A stretch of DNA of 64,000 nucleotides from Flavobacterium fluvii (lineage in GTDB: Bacteria > Bacteroidota > Bacteroidia > Flavobacteriales > Flavobacteriaceae). Positions 10,453-18,778 of this stretch are shown here, piece after piece. The stretch is from assembly GCF_900129545.1 (NCBI RefSeq), contig NZ_FQWB01000001.1:1240001-1304000 (forward strand). Reading direction: 5' to 3'. Both the position numbers and the translations under genes were made by a program. The first letter of the stretch is position 1. Each line of letters begins with the position of its first letter. A model generated the notes under the pieces. The model was not told the DNA's origin. It searched no databases and saw only the letters and a program-made list of their open reading frames with translations.

Positions 10453-10525
10453 GCGAAAATAGCTCAGTTGGTAGAGCGCGACCTTGCCAAGGTCGAGGTC
10501 GCGGGTTCGAGCCCCGTTTTTCGCT
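10453..10525 (+). tRNA. tRNA-Gly (GCC)
   Basis: A 73-nt cloverleaf. The acceptor stem GCGAAAA pairs with TTTTCGC; the D-arm is GCTC-AGTTGGTA-GAGC; the anticodon stem CGACC/GGTCG holds loop TTGCCAA with anticodon GCC; the T-arm is GCGGG-TTCGAGC-CCCGT. The discriminator base is T. CCA is not encoded. Confidence 0.97.
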
Positions 10526-10607
10526 CAAAGTCATTGAATACTCGATGGTGGTTGTATTTAATTAATTTTTCCTGAAAATTTTAGATATAACATCCAAAAA
10601 GCAAAAT

Positions 10608-10693
10608 GCTCGGATGGTGAAATTGGTAGACACGCTGGACTTAAAATCCAGTGAACAGCAATGTTCGTGCGGGTTCAAGTCCCGCTCTGAGTA
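10608..10693 (+). tRNA. tRNA-Leu (TAA)
   Basis: An 86-nt class II tRNA with a long variable arm. The acceptor stem GCTCGGA pairs with TCTGAGT (two G-T pairs); the anticodon stem CTGGA/TCCAG holds loop CTTAAAA with anticodon TAA; the T-arm is GCGGG-TTCAAGT-CCCGC. It probably shares a transcript with tRNA-Gly 82 bases upstream. Confidence 0.97.
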
Positions 10694-10701
10694 CTAGAAA
10701 G

Positions 10702-10738
10702 CCGTAAAGAATTAATTTTTAATTCTTTGCGGTTTTTT
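10702..10738 (+). terminator. Terminator of the tRNA-Gly/tRNA-Leu transcript
   Basis: Long stem: CCGTAAAGAATTAA pairs with TAATTCTTTGCGG around a T-rich loop, followed by TTTTTT. It starts nine bases after tRNA-Leu. Confidence 0.85.
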
Positions 10739-10829
10739 ATTTTTAGAAACTTTCGGTTATGATTACTAATGTCGAAGAGTGGATTACTGTATTTTTTTAG
10801 ATATGAATAAAAGTGATTCTGTTTGGTAA

Positions 10830-10868
10830 CAAAAAAGCCATAACACTTTCGGTGTATGGCTTTTTTGT
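10830..10868. terminator. Bidirectional terminator hairpin
   Basis: AAAAAAGCCATA...TATGGCTTTTTT with CACTTTCGGTG at the tip; A tract before and T tract after. No gene lies between this and the tRNA terminator, so it is probably a backup. Confidence 0.7.
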
Positions 10869-10932
10869 TTTTCTTGCAAATGACTAATTGGTCGTCTGAA
10901 GCCTGTGTTTGAAATTTAGTTCAAAACAGGGC

Positions 10933-10968
10933 AAAAAAAAGCCACGCAATGCGTAGCTTATTTTTTTT
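10933..10968 (-). terminator. Terminator of the small lipoprotein gene
   Basis: On the minus strand the stem AGCTACGC/GCGTGGCT around ATT is followed by eight T. It sits 16 bases past the stop codon of the gene at 10984. Confidence 0.8.
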
Positions 10969-10983
10969 CTGCGTAATTTAGAA

Positions 10984-11187
10984 TTACTTAGCAGCTGGAG
11001 CTTCAGCAGCTGGAGCAGCAGCAGTAGTATCAGCAGCAACGGCAGCAGTATCAACAGCAACAGCAGCAGTATCTACAGCAACAGCAGTAGTATCTACAGC
11101 TTCAGCAGCAGGAGCTTCTTCAGCTTTTTTACATGATACAACAGTCAAAACAGCAACAACGGCTAAACTTAAAAGTACTTTTTTCAT
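10984..11187 (-). CDS. Small low-complexity (Ala/Val/Asp/Thr) lipoprotein
   Basis: 67 residues. A lipoprotein signal ends in TVVSC (Cys about residue 19), so the mature part is about 48 residues. That part is almost only A, V, D, T, P and E: KKAEEAPAAEA, then repeats of the type AVDTAAV, then AAAPAAEAPAAK. The matching DNA is a short GCAGTATCTACAGCA-like repeat, so unit number may vary by slippage. It has its own -7 box (TATCTTTG on this strand, 11225-11232) and a strong terminator, so it is an independently expressed unit. No function is known; an abundant, disordered outer-membrane-anchored peptide is an inference. Confidence 0.8.
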   Translation of the reverse strand: MKKVLLSLAVVAVLTVVSCKKAEEAPAAEAVDTTAVAVDTAAVAVDTAAVAADTTAAAPAAEAPAAK

Positions 11188-11224
11188 CTTACTTAATTAT
11201 AAAAGGTTAATTATTAATTCGGGG

Positions 11225-11232
11225 CAAAGATA
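11225..11232 (-). promoter_or_regulatory. -7 promoter box of the small lipoprotein gene
   Basis: TATCTTTG on the minus strand, 38 bases upstream of the start codon; matches TAnnTTTG. Confidence 0.55.
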
Positions 11233-11321
11233 TAAATTTTTTAATAGTTAAAATATTTTTTTATATTTTTTTTGAAAAATAATATTCATTTGTGCTATTC
11301 TCTTTCGTCTGAACTCGTGCA

Positions 11322-11435
11322 TCAATAAAGCAATCTGCTGAAATCTTGTATTGTTTTAAAAAAATCGGCGTCGTGCATGGCTTTTTCGAGGATATGTTTA
11401 TAACTATCTTGTCTAGCTTCATGATAAAGCTGTCA
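11322..11435 (-). pseudogene. Possible remnant of a coding region (36 codons without a start)
   Basis: The 355-base gap between the lipoprotein and waaA holds a minus-strand frame bounded by stops at 433-435 and 322-324 (offset 11,000). It reads LYHEARQDSYKHILEKAMHD followed by ADFFKTIQDFSRLLY. Amino acid use is protein-like, but there is no upstream ATG and the family is unknown to me. It may be the C-terminal remnant of a lost gene, or chance. The rest of the gap shows only the lipoprotein promoter. Confidence 0.25.
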
Positions 11436-11542
11436 GGGTTTATTTGTTATTAAAATTTAGATTTATGTTGTAATCGTTCAGTCGTGACTATTTTTTTAGT
11501 CTTTAAATGAAAATTAGGACTGCGAAATCCAGTTAGTTTATG

Positions 11543-12772
11543 TTAAGAAATGTTGTTCATGATGATGGCTGTTGCTCCTTTGTTCATTTGTACAAAAGTG
11601 CTGCAAATATGTCCTTTTTCGTGACGGATGTCATCATTGTCGATCAAATTGGAAAAAGCGTCAAAAAGCTCTTTTTTATTGGCAATAGAAATGCAGCCTT
11701 CCATGTTTACCAAGGCCGTTGCTTCTGCAAAATGGCTGAAATTAGAGCCAATAATGATTGGAACGCCAAAAGTGGCTGGTTCCAGAATGTTGTGGACTCC
11801 TGGATTTCCAAAACCGCCACCAACATAGGCAATGTCGGCATAACTGTAAATCTTGGTTAGAATCCCGATGGTGTCGATGATGAATACGTCAAAATCAGTT
11901 AGATTTTTAGTTTCTTTCTCCGAGAATAAAACTGTTTTTTTATTGATAGAATTTTTTAATTCCTGAATTTGTTCTTGTTTGATATTGTGCGGAGCAATAA
12001 TAAATTTGACCTTTTCAGAAGTTTGATTAATATAATCAACTAATAAAATTTCGTCTTTTGGCCACGAACTTCCAACAACAATAGTCAAGGTGTCGTTTTT
12101 GAATGTTTCAATAAAATCCAAAGAATTGTCTTTTTCCAAAATTGTGGCCACCCGGTCAAAACGTGTGTCTCCAGAAACGGCAACATTGGTTTTGCCTAAT
12201 TGCAACAACAGTTTTTTGGAGCTTTCATTTTGTACAAAAAAGTAAGTGAATGTTTCAAGAGCTTTTCTGTAAAATCCACCATACCATTTGAAGAACATTT
12301 GATTTTCCCTGAAAATTCCTGAAATCAAATAGGTTGGAGTTCCTAGTTTGCGAAGTTCGTTCAAATAATTGGGCCAATACTCGTATTTGATGAAGAAAAC
12401 CATTTCTGGATGAACCAGTTTCAAGAATTGTTGTGCATTTTTTTGGGTGTCCAACGGTAAATAGACTGTAACGTCGGCAACAAGATTGTTTTTGCGAACT
12501 TCATAACCCGAAGGCGAAAAAAAAGTCACCACGATTTTATGATTAGGGAATTTTTCTTTTATTTTTTCGATGACCGGCAAACCTTGTTCGTATTCGCCAA
12601 GAGAAGCGGCATGAAACCAAATGGTTTTGTCGTTTGTTTTTATTTTTGCGGCCAAAATTTCAAAAACAGGCTTGCGTCCATCTATGAAAAGTTTGATTTT
12701 TGGACTGAATAGCGCCACGATTTTTAATGAAAAATTCGCAATTTGAACAATTATAGTGTAGAGGAAAAGCAT
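11543..12772 (-). CDS. waaA: 3-deoxy-D-manno-octulosonic acid transferase (Kdo transferase)
   Basis: A GT30 glycosyltransferase that adds Kdo from CMP-Kdo to the lipid A precursor at the inner membrane. 409 residues, normal length. It has an N-terminal membrane anchor, then the typical WFHAASLGEYEQGLPVIEKI (about 52-71; Glu is the proposed base), TFFSPSGYEVR, KYEYWPNYLNELR, and the C-terminal donor-binding region IGILTKIYSYADIAYVGGGF and HNILEPATFGVPIIIG. Divergent from the sugar-nucleotide operon at 12906. Confidence 0.95.
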   Translation of the reverse strand: MLFLYTIIVQIANFSLKIVALFSPKIKLFIDGRKPVFEILAAKIKTNDKTIWFHAASLGEYEQGLPVIEKIKEKFPNHKIVVTFFSPSGYEVRKNNLVADVTVYLPLDTQKNAQQFLKLVHPEMVFFIKYEYWPNYLNELRKLGTPTYLISGIFRENQMFFKWYGGFYRKALETFTYFFVQNESSKKLLLQLGKTNVAVSGDTRFDRVATILEKDNSLDFIETFKNDTLTIVVGSSWPKDEILLVDYINQTSEKVKFIIAPHNIKQEQIQELKNSINKKTVLFSEKETKNLTDFDVFIIDTIGILTKIYSYADIAYVGGGFGNPGVHNILEPATFGVPIIIGSNFSHFAEATALVNMEGCISIANKKELFDAFSNLIDNDDIRHEKGHICSTFVQMNKGATAIIMNNIS

Positions 12773-12841
12773 ATCAAAAAATTTCTGCGGCTAAAATACG
12801 TTTTCTTTTAAATATCTATAAAATCATTCTCTTAAAATCCC

Positions 12842-12849
12842 TATTTTTG
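12842..12849 (+). promoter_or_regulatory. -7 promoter box of the DegT-NTF2-galE operon
   Basis: TATTTTTG, matching TAnnTTTG, 56 bases upstream of the first start codon. Confidence 0.45.
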
Positions 12850-12905
12850 TTCCAAATTTAAAACTGGGGAAACTTTGTTTTAAAGAACTTTAAACAAAAG
12901 GTTAA

Positions 12906-14036
12906 ATGAAAAAAATACAAATGGTTGACTTAAAAAGTCAATATGATAAAATAAAAGACGCCGTAAATACTTCAATTCAAGAGGTTCTTGATACCAACAC
13001 TTATATTAACGGACCACAAGTTCACCAATTCCAAAAAAATCTAGAAGAATACCTTGATGTAAAGCACGTGATTCCTTGTGCCAACGGAACCGATGCTTTG
13101 CAAATTACCATGATGGGACTGGGTTTGAAACCGGGCGACGAGGTTATTACCGCCGATTTTACATTTGCTGCGACTGTTGAGGTTATTGCTTTGTTGCAAT
13201 TGACGCCAGTTTTGGTCGATGTGGATTTGGTCAACATGAATATTTCCATCGAAGCCATTAAACGAGCGATTACGCCAAAAACCAAAGCGATTGTGCCAGT
13301 TCATTTGTTTGGTCGTGCCGCCAATATGGATGCGATTATGGCTATTGCCAAAGAAAATAATCTGTATGTAATAGAAGATAATGCACAAGCTATTGGAGCC
13401 AATTATACTTTTGCCGATAGAAGTAAAAAGAAGGTTGGAATAATTGGACATGTGGGGGCAACTTCGTTTTTTCCTTCCAAAAACTTGGGATGTTACGGTG
13501 ATGGTGGAGCAATTTTTACCAATGACGATGCTTTGGCGCATACTATTAGAGGAATTGTAAACCACGGAATGTACGAGCGCTATCACCACGACGTGGTGGG
13601 TGTGAATTCAAGATTGGACAGTATTCAGGCTGGGGTTTTGAATGCCAAATTGCCCAACTTGGACCAATACAATTTGGCTCGTCGTGAAGCGGCATCAAAA
13701 TACAATGCAGCTTTCGAGGGGAACAAAAACATTATTACGCCGGCATTCGATTCAAATGGGGACGATCACGTTTTTCATCAATATGTACTGCGAATTATAG
13801 ATGCCGACAGAGACGCATTGATGCAACATTTGTTGGGTAAAGGAATTCCTTGTGCAATTTATTATCCAATTCCATTGCATTCGCAAAAAGCGTACGTGGA
13901 TGTGCGTTACAAAGAAGAAGATTTTCCAGTGACGAACCGATTGGTGAAAGAAGTAATCGCGTTGCCAATGCACACCGAATTAGACGATGAACAAATCCAA
14001 TTTATTACGGATTCAGTTTTGGAATTTTTAAAATAA
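12906..14036 (+). CDS. DegT/DnrJ/EryC1/StrS-family sugar aminotransferase
   Basis: A 376-residue PLP enzyme (fold type I) that transfers an amino group to a keto sugar nucleotide, used to build polysaccharide or glycan precursors. Seen: NTYINGPQVHQFQKN and the PLP region CANGTDALQITMMGLGL (about 60-76), VIEDNAQAIGA (about 155-165), and the Schiff-base Lys in SFFPSKNLGCYGDGG (about 198). First gene of a tight operon with the next two (5-base and 6-base gaps); sharing with galE supports a sugar-nucleotide role. The exact sugar cannot be read from sequence. Confidence 0.9.
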   Translation: MKKIQMVDLKSQYDKIKDAVNTSIQEVLDTNTYINGPQVHQFQKNLEEYLDVKHVIPCANGTDALQITMMGLGLKPGDEVITADFTFAATVEVIALLQLTPVLVDVDLVNMNISIEAIKRAITPKTKAIVPVHLFGRAANMDAIMAIAKENNLYVIEDNAQAIGANYTFADRSKKKVGIIGHVGATSFFPSKNLGCYGDGGAIFTNDDALAHTIRGIVNHGMYERYHHDVVGVNSRLDSIQAGVLNAKLPNLDQYNLARREAASKYNAAFEGNKNIITPAFDSNGDDHVFHQYVLRIIDADRDALMQHLLGKGIPCAIYYPIPLHSQKAYVDVRYKEEDFPVTNRLVKEVIALPMHTELDDEQIQFITDSVLEFLK

Positions 14037-14041
14037 AAACC

Positions 14042-14488
14042 ATGAAATATTTTTTGACAATTCTTGCGGTAGTTTTATTCCAGTTTTCAGGTTTAGCCCA
14101 GAATAATTCCAAATCTAAAGAAGAAAAAGCTGTTGCGGCTCGTGTCGAAACTTTGCGTCAAGCAATGATTGATGCCAATGGAAATGCATTGAAGGAACTT
14201 ACTTCTGCGGGTTTAAGTTACGGGCATTCTAGTGGAGTTGTTCAAAATCAAGCGGTGTTTATAGAGAAAATCGTGAATGGAGAGTCTGATTTCGTAACGA
14301 TTGATTTTCAGGATCAAACCATTGAAATTGTTGGCGATGCTGCCATCGTTCGTCACAATTTAGTTGCTCATACTAAAGATGGCGGAGTAGATAAAGATAT
14401 AAAAATCGGGATAATACTGGTTTGGCAAAAACAAGCAAACAAATGGTTGCTCATTGCCAGACAAGCTTTTAAATTACCTACAACATAA
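14042..14488 (+). CDS. Exported NTF2-like (DUF4440/SnoaL-type) protein
   Basis: 148 residues: signal peptide (1-19, ending FSGLAQ) followed by one NTF2-like cone fold domain with ETLRQAMIDANGNALKELTS, LSYGHSSG, and the C-terminal VRHNLVAHTKDGG...ILVWQKQANKWLLIARQAFK. This fold serves enzymes and binding proteins, so no function is claimed. Between an aminotransferase and galE with gaps of 5 and 6 bases, it is cotranscribed with them, although a periplasmic protein has no obvious part in their cytosolic reactions. Confidence 0.8.
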   Translation: MKYFLTILAVVLFQFSGLAQNNSKSKEEKAVAARVETLRQAMIDANGNALKELTSAGLSYGHSSGVVQNQAVFIEKIVNGESDFVTIDFQDQTIEIVGDAAIVRHNLVAHTKDGGVDKDIKIGIILVWQKQANKWLLIARQAFKLPTT

Positions 14489-14494
14489 ATAAAG

Positions 14495-15508
14495 ATGAAA
14501 ATACTAGTAACAGGAGGGTTGGGTTTTATCGGTTCGCATACCGTGGTTGAATTGCAAAACAAGGGTTTTGAAGTCGTGATTGTTGATGATCTTTCGAATT
14601 CTTCGGAAGAAGTTTTGAAAGGAATTGTTGCCATCACAAACAAAAAGCCGCAATTTGAAAAGTTGGATTTGCGTGAAAAAGAAAAAGTGCAAGATTTTTT
14701 CAAAAAGCATCAAGATGTTTCGGGAGTAATTCATTTTGCAGCTTCAAAAGCGGTTGGCGAAAGCGTTGAAAATCCATTGTTGTATTATGAAAACAACATC
14801 AACAGCTTGGTTTATTTGCTTCAAGAATTGCAGAAACTACCGGAATCCAACTTCATTTTTAGTTCGTCTTGCACGGTTTACGGTCAAGCAGAAAAAATGC
14901 CCATTACGGAAGATGCTTCTATTCAAACAGCGATGTCGCCTTACGGAAATACCAAGCAAATAGGAGAAGAAATTATAACGGATGCGGCCAAAGTGACCAA
15001 TATCAATGCAATTTTATTGCGTTATTTTAACCCTATTGGAGCACATCCATCGGCTGAAATTGGTGAATTGCCATTGGGAGTTCCCCAAAATTTAGTGCCA
15101 TTTATTACCCAAACGGGATTCGGTTTGCGAAAAGAATTATCGGTTTACGGGGATGATTACCCTACGCCAGACGGAACGGCAGTTCGCGATTATATTCACG
15201 TAGTCGATTTGGCGAAAGCCCACGTTATCGCGATGGAACGCTTGTTGGAAAAAAAGAATTTGGACAAAGTTGAAATCTTTAATCTGGGAACAGGAACAGG
15301 GAGTTCGGTTCTGGAAGTGATTCGCGCTTTCGAAAAAGTAAGCGGTCAAAAATTGCCGTATAAAATTGTAGACAGAAGAGAGGGAGATATTACATCGGCT
15401 TACGCCAATACCGATAAAGCCAACAATGTTCTGGGCTGGAAAGCACAATCGACATTGGAAGAAGCGATGGAAAGTGCCTGGAAATGGGAACAGAAGGTTC
15501 GTTCGTAG
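14495..15508 (+). CDS. galE: UDP-glucose 4-epimerase
   Basis: A short-chain dehydrogenase/reductase that interconverts UDP-glucose and UDP-galactose with bound NAD. 337 residues, the usual length. NAD-binding GGLGFIGSHT starts at about residue 7; DDLSNSS follows; the active-site Ser/Thr is in SSSCTVYG (about 124-131) and the Tyr-Lys pair in YGNTK (about 150-154). The C-terminal region holds YDDYPTPDGTAVRDYIHV-type residues (VYGDDYPTPDGT). Last gene of the operon and followed by a terminator. Confidence 0.95.
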   Translation: MKILVTGGLGFIGSHTVVELQNKGFEVVIVDDLSNSSEEVLKGIVAITNKKPQFEKLDLREKEKVQDFFKKHQDVSGVIHFAASKAVGESVENPLLYYENNINSLVYLLQELQKLPESNFIFSSSCTVYGQAEKMPITEDASIQTAMSPYGNTKQIGEEIITDAAKVTNINAILLRYFNPIGAHPSAEIGELPLGVPQNLVPFITQTGFGLRKELSVYGDDYPTPDGTAVRDYIHVVDLAKAHVIAMERLLEKKNLDKVEIFNLGTGTGSSVLEVIRAFEKVSGQKLPYKIVDRREGDITSAYANTDKANNVLGWKAQSTLEEAMESAWKWEQKVRS

Positions 15509-15530
15509 TTTTTAGTTTCAGTTAACAGGA

Positions 15531-15569
15531 ATCCTAAATTATCGAGATGATGGTTTAGGATTTTTTTTG
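15531..15569 (+). terminator. Terminator after galE
   Basis: ATCCTAAA (15531-15538) pairs with TTTAGGAT (15554-15561), followed by T8. Confidence 0.75.
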
Positions 15570-15603
15570 TTTTAAAGAATTCAGGACAGACATGGTTTAA
15601 AAT

Positions 15604-15634
15604 AAAAAACCCCAAACTTTCGTTTGAGGTTTTT
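15604..15634 (-). terminator. Terminator of tRNA-Gly(TCC)
   Basis: On the minus strand the stem ACCTCAAAC/GTTTGGGGT with a GAAA loop is followed by T6. Confidence 0.8.
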
Positions 15635-15636
15635 AG

Positions 15637-15709
<73 letters not shown>

Positions 15710-15844
15710 ATTACTGTGGTGCAAATATAAGAAAGAATTCAAGTTCTTTGCAAGCTTTTTTTTGATTTTTTTATCCAAAAAGTTTATTTTTTTTATAACC
15801 GATTTAAAACTAAATCGTTAGAAATTCACTATTTTTATATCATT

Positions 15845-16291
15845 ATGGGAATTATAAAAAAAATAGCGGCCGTGGAGACCTATTCGGTGCGGCTTCCCGT
15901 GCTTCGAAAGGGAAAACCAATAGAGAGTTGTCACTTTGAAGGTGACGACTTGGAAACGACCCTGCATTTTGGACTTTATTTGGATCAGGAATTAGTTGGC
16001 ATCATTTCATTGTTCCTTAAAAGTAATCCCAATTTTTCAGAAAAAAATCAGTATCAAATTCGAGGTATGGCAGTTTTGGAAAATCACAGGAAAAAAGATT
16101 TTGGCAAAGTACTCCTCGCTCATTGTGAAAAAGAATGCAAAAGACAAGACGTGGACTTGATTTGGTTTAATGCAAGAACGGAAGCTGTTGGGTTTTATGA
16201 AAAAGGGGGATACCAAAAAACAGGAACTCCTTTTGAAATTCCTGATGTTGGTGAGCACATTGTGATGTTTAAAAAAAGTAAAAATGAATAG
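15845..16291 (+). CDS. GNAT-family N-acetyltransferase
   Basis: 148 residues with the single acetyltransferase fold. Motif A is YQIRGMAVLENHRKKDFGKVLLAHCEKE (about residues 74-101), a variant of the acetyl-CoA loop Q/RxxGxG/A in which the usual second Gly is Asp-Phe-Gly; motif B follows as DLIWFNARTEAVGFYEKGGYQKTGTPFEIP. The substrate is unknown. Its stop overlaps the start of the L,D-transpeptidase gene by 8 bases, so the two are translationally coupled. Confidence 0.85.
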   Translation: MGIIKKIAAVETYSVRLPVLRKGKPIESCHFEGDDLETTLHFGLYLDQELVGIISLFLKSNPNFSEKNQYQIRGMAVLENHRKKDFGKVLLAHCEKECKRQDVDLIWFNARTEAVGFYEKGGYQKTGTPFEIPDVGEHIVMFKKSKNE

Positions 16292-17879
16292 ATTTTTTAT
16301 TTTAGTATTGTTGTTCAGTATTTTCAGTTGTAAAAAAGAAGTGATAAAAAAGGAAGTAACTCCCAAAACTCCCAAAACATCGACTTTTGTTCCAACTATT
16401 CAACCCGAAGGAAAATCATTTCCGGTTGACAGCCTTTTGCTCATTCCCTTCAACAGCAAAGTACTGAAAGAGTTTTACATGTCTACTGGCTACAGGACCA
16501 TTTGGCAATCAAAAGAAAATAGGGGAATCATATTAAAATATCTTATTGCTTCTGAAGAAGAAGGACTGAATCCAGCTGATTACAATATAACTAAATTGCA
16601 AAAATACGAAAGAAAAAGAGCTGTTTTAAGTAGCAATGAAATAGTGAACTATGATGTTTTGCTTACTCGCAGTTTTCAAAAATACATTTCACACCTGACA
16701 ACCGGAAAATTAAATCCCAGAGCATTATATCCCGATTGGGATTTGAAAGAAAATAAAATCGACATCAATCAAACTATTGCAGGGATGCTTAAAAGCGATT
16801 CATTGGATTATAAAATCGAACAACTAAAACCCAATCATATAGTATATAAAAAATTAAAAAAAGCACTTGAGATTATTGACGATTTGCCAAACGATACTTT
16901 TGCAAGGATAGAAACGTCAAATAAAATTGTTGCGAATGACACCAATCCTTCGCTAATTGATATTAAAAAAAGATTGATTTATTGGAAAGATTTACAGTCA
17001 AAAGACAGTTTGTCTAATGTTTACGACAGCAGGACTATCGAAGCCGTAAAAAAATTTCAATTCCGTCACGGATTGTCGGCTGATGGTGTTATTGGCAAAG
17101 GAACAATTGAATCACTCAATTATTCGAAAGAACAACGCAAAGGGCAAATTCTGGCCAATTTGGAACGCTGGAAATGGTTTCCAAGAGATATGGGAAATGA
17201 ATACATCATCATCAATATTCCTGAATATAAATTGAGATTGATCAACGGCGAAGACACCATAAGAATGTATAAAGTCATCGTGGGTAGAGTCGAAAGAAAA
17301 ACCCCGATTCTGTCGTCAAAATTGACTCACGCCATTTTTAATCCTACTTGGACTGTTCCTCCCACAATTTTAAAAGAGGACGTGATTCCTTCCATATCAA
17401 AAGATCTAAACTATTTGGTTCAAACAAACATCAAGATATATGATGGAAACGGAGATACTGTTTTGGCAAAGGACTGGACGTTGTCGAAAGCAAATAGTTA
17501 TCGTTATGTGCAAAGTCCAGGAACATTTAATTCGTTGGGAATGGTCAAACTTACTTTTCCCAATCGTTTTTCAGTTTATTTGCACGACACAAACCATCGA
17601 GATTATTTCACGAAATCAATGCGTTCCTTGAGTTCAGGTTGTGTAAGAGTTGATAAACCATTGGAATTGGCCGAATATTTATTGGATGATCCAGCCTATT
17701 GGAATTTAGAAAAAATTACCGAAACGCTCCAAAGCGAAAAAACAAAACAGATTGCCCTAAAAAAAGAATTGCCTATCCATATTTTATATTGGACAGCTTG
17801 GAGTAAAAATAACAAGTTGATTTTTAGAGAAGACATCTATAAACTTGATGCCGATTTGTACGATAAATTAAGAAAATAA
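16284..17879 (+). CDS. L,D-transpeptidase lipoprotein (YcbB-like, with peptidoglycan-binding domain)
   Basis: 531 residues. A lipoprotein signal ends in FSIFSC (Cys 16), so the enzyme is membrane-anchored and faces the periplasm. An N-terminal scaffold domain is followed by a PG_binding_1 motif (about 240-280: DSRTIEAVKKFQFRHGLSADGVIGKGT) and a YkuD catalytic domain (about 305-475) with IIINIPEYKLRLI, HAIFNPTWTVPPTI and the active site HDT...SSGCVRV (Cys about 452). It would form 3-3 cross-links in peptidoglycan or attach proteins. Its 3' end overlaps the convergent second YkuD-type gene by 12 bases. Confidence 0.92.
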   Translation: MNRFFILVLLFSIFSCKKEVIKKEVTPKTPKTSTFVPTIQPEGKSFPVDSLLLIPFNSKVLKEFYMSTGYRTIWQSKENRGIILKYLIASEEEGLNPADYNITKLQKYERKRAVLSSNEIVNYDVLLTRSFQKYISHLTTGKLNPRALYPDWDLKENKIDINQTIAGMLKSDSLDYKIEQLKPNHIVYKKLKKALEIIDDLPNDTFARIETSNKIVANDTNPSLIDIKKRLIYWKDLQSKDSLSNVYDSRTIEAVKKFQFRHGLSADGVIGKGTIESLNYSKEQRKGQILANLERWKWFPRDMGNEYIIINIPEYKLRLINGEDTIRMYKVIVGRVERKTPILSSKLTHAIFNPTWTVPPTILKEDVIPSISKDLNYLVQTNIKIYDGNGDTVLAKDWTLSKANSYRYVQSPGTFNSLGMVKLTFPNRFSVYLHDTNHRDYFTKSMRSLSSGCVRVDKPLELAEYLLDDPAYWNLEKITETLQSEKTKQIALKKELPIHILYWTAWSKNNKLIFREDIYKLDADLYDKLRK

Positions 17880-18590
17880 ATTGCCAATTTCTTTGAAACT
17901 TCTTGAAGGATGATAAATAAATAAACAAGATTTATTTTTTATCGTGTTGACTATTTTATTTAAAGATTCTTGTGGAATAGCTGGACACCCTTGGCTTCTT
18001 CCCAATCTTTTATTGCATTTTATGAATGAATTTGAAACATAATTTGCCGAATGCATGACCACGCCTCTTTCTCTGGCATTGTCGTTAATTCCTTTTTCCA
18101 GACCGTCCAGTTTCAAGGACATTCCATGTTTGCCGTTGTATGTTTCGCCCGTTACATAAAACCCTAGACTACTTTTGAAAGAGCTATTGGCATTCGAAAA
18201 ACTGTTGGCAAATTCCTCTCCGGTATTTCTTCCATGGGCAACCAAGGAATTGTATAAAATGGTATTGGTGGACAAATCAATTACCCAAAGTCTTTTGACA
18301 TTGGAAGACAAACTAAAATCAACCAAGGTTAAAATGTCTTTTTGTATTACCCCTTTCTCTTTCAATAAATAAAAACCTTTCAAGGCTTCTTTGAAACTTT
18401 CGAGATTTGGTAATTCAAATTGACTAGAATTCAATGAGTTATAAATCGTGTCTACTTTAGAATCAAAAGTAGATTCGGCTGTAACAACAACTTCTTGAAT
18501 TTTGGAAGTTTCTGTATTGTAACAATTTGTTTCGTTTGGAAAAATTGAAAACAACAAAAACAAAATAGAAGGGAATATCTTATAAATCAT
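17868..18590 (-). CDS. Murein L,D-transpeptidase catalytic-domain protein (YkuD_2 family)
   Basis: 240 residues: signal peptide (1-22), a short linker, then a YkuD_2 domain (about 90-235). Seen: VIDLSTNTILYNSLVAHGRNTG (about 98-119), GMSLKLDGLEKGIND, RGVVMHSANYVS with the conserved His, and the nucleophile in LGRSQGCPAIP (Cys about 203). The family is related to L,D-transpeptidases, but activity is less well established. It is encoded tail-to-tail against the other L,D-transpeptidase with a 12-base overlap, so neither transcript has room for its own terminator. A -7 box TACATTTG lies at 18627-18634. Confidence 0.88.
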   Translation of the reverse strand: MIYKIFPSILFLLFSIFPNETNCYNTETSKIQEVVVTAESTFDSKVDTIYNSLNSSQFELPNLESFKEALKGFYLLKEKGVIQKDILTLVDFSLSSNVKRLWVIDLSTNTILYNSLVAHGRNTGEEFANSFSNANSSFKSSLGFYVTGETYNGKHGMSLKLDGLEKGINDNARERGVVMHSANYVSNSFIKCNKRLGRSQGCPAIPQESLNKIVNTIKNKSCLFIYHPSRSFKEIGNLFS

Positions 18591-18626
18591 TGATAATGTA
18601 TAGGTTATGCTTCAGATTAAGGACTG

Positions 18627-18634
18627 CAAATGTA
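18627..18634 (-). promoter_or_regulatory. -7 promoter box of the YkuD_2 gene
   Basis: TACATTTG on the minus strand, 37 bases upstream of the start codon. Confidence 0.5.
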
Positions 18635-18728
18635 CGACATAAATGCTTTTTTATTGAAAAATTAAGAAAAAAATATGATTTAGCCGTTGATTCCGCCCGC
18701 TAACCGCATATTAAAAATCACATAAAAC

Positions 18729-18758
18729 TTTGTTTTTGTGTTAATTTTACTATTTTTG
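18729..18758 (+). promoter_or_regulatory. Promoter of the DUF5916 gene
   Basis: -33 box TTTG (18729-18732), an 18-base spacer, and -7 box TATTTTTG (18751-18758): a full match to the Bacteroidota housekeeping consensus, 20 bases before the ATG. Confidence 0.7.
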
Positions 18759-18778
18759 CTTAACCATAATCATAATAT

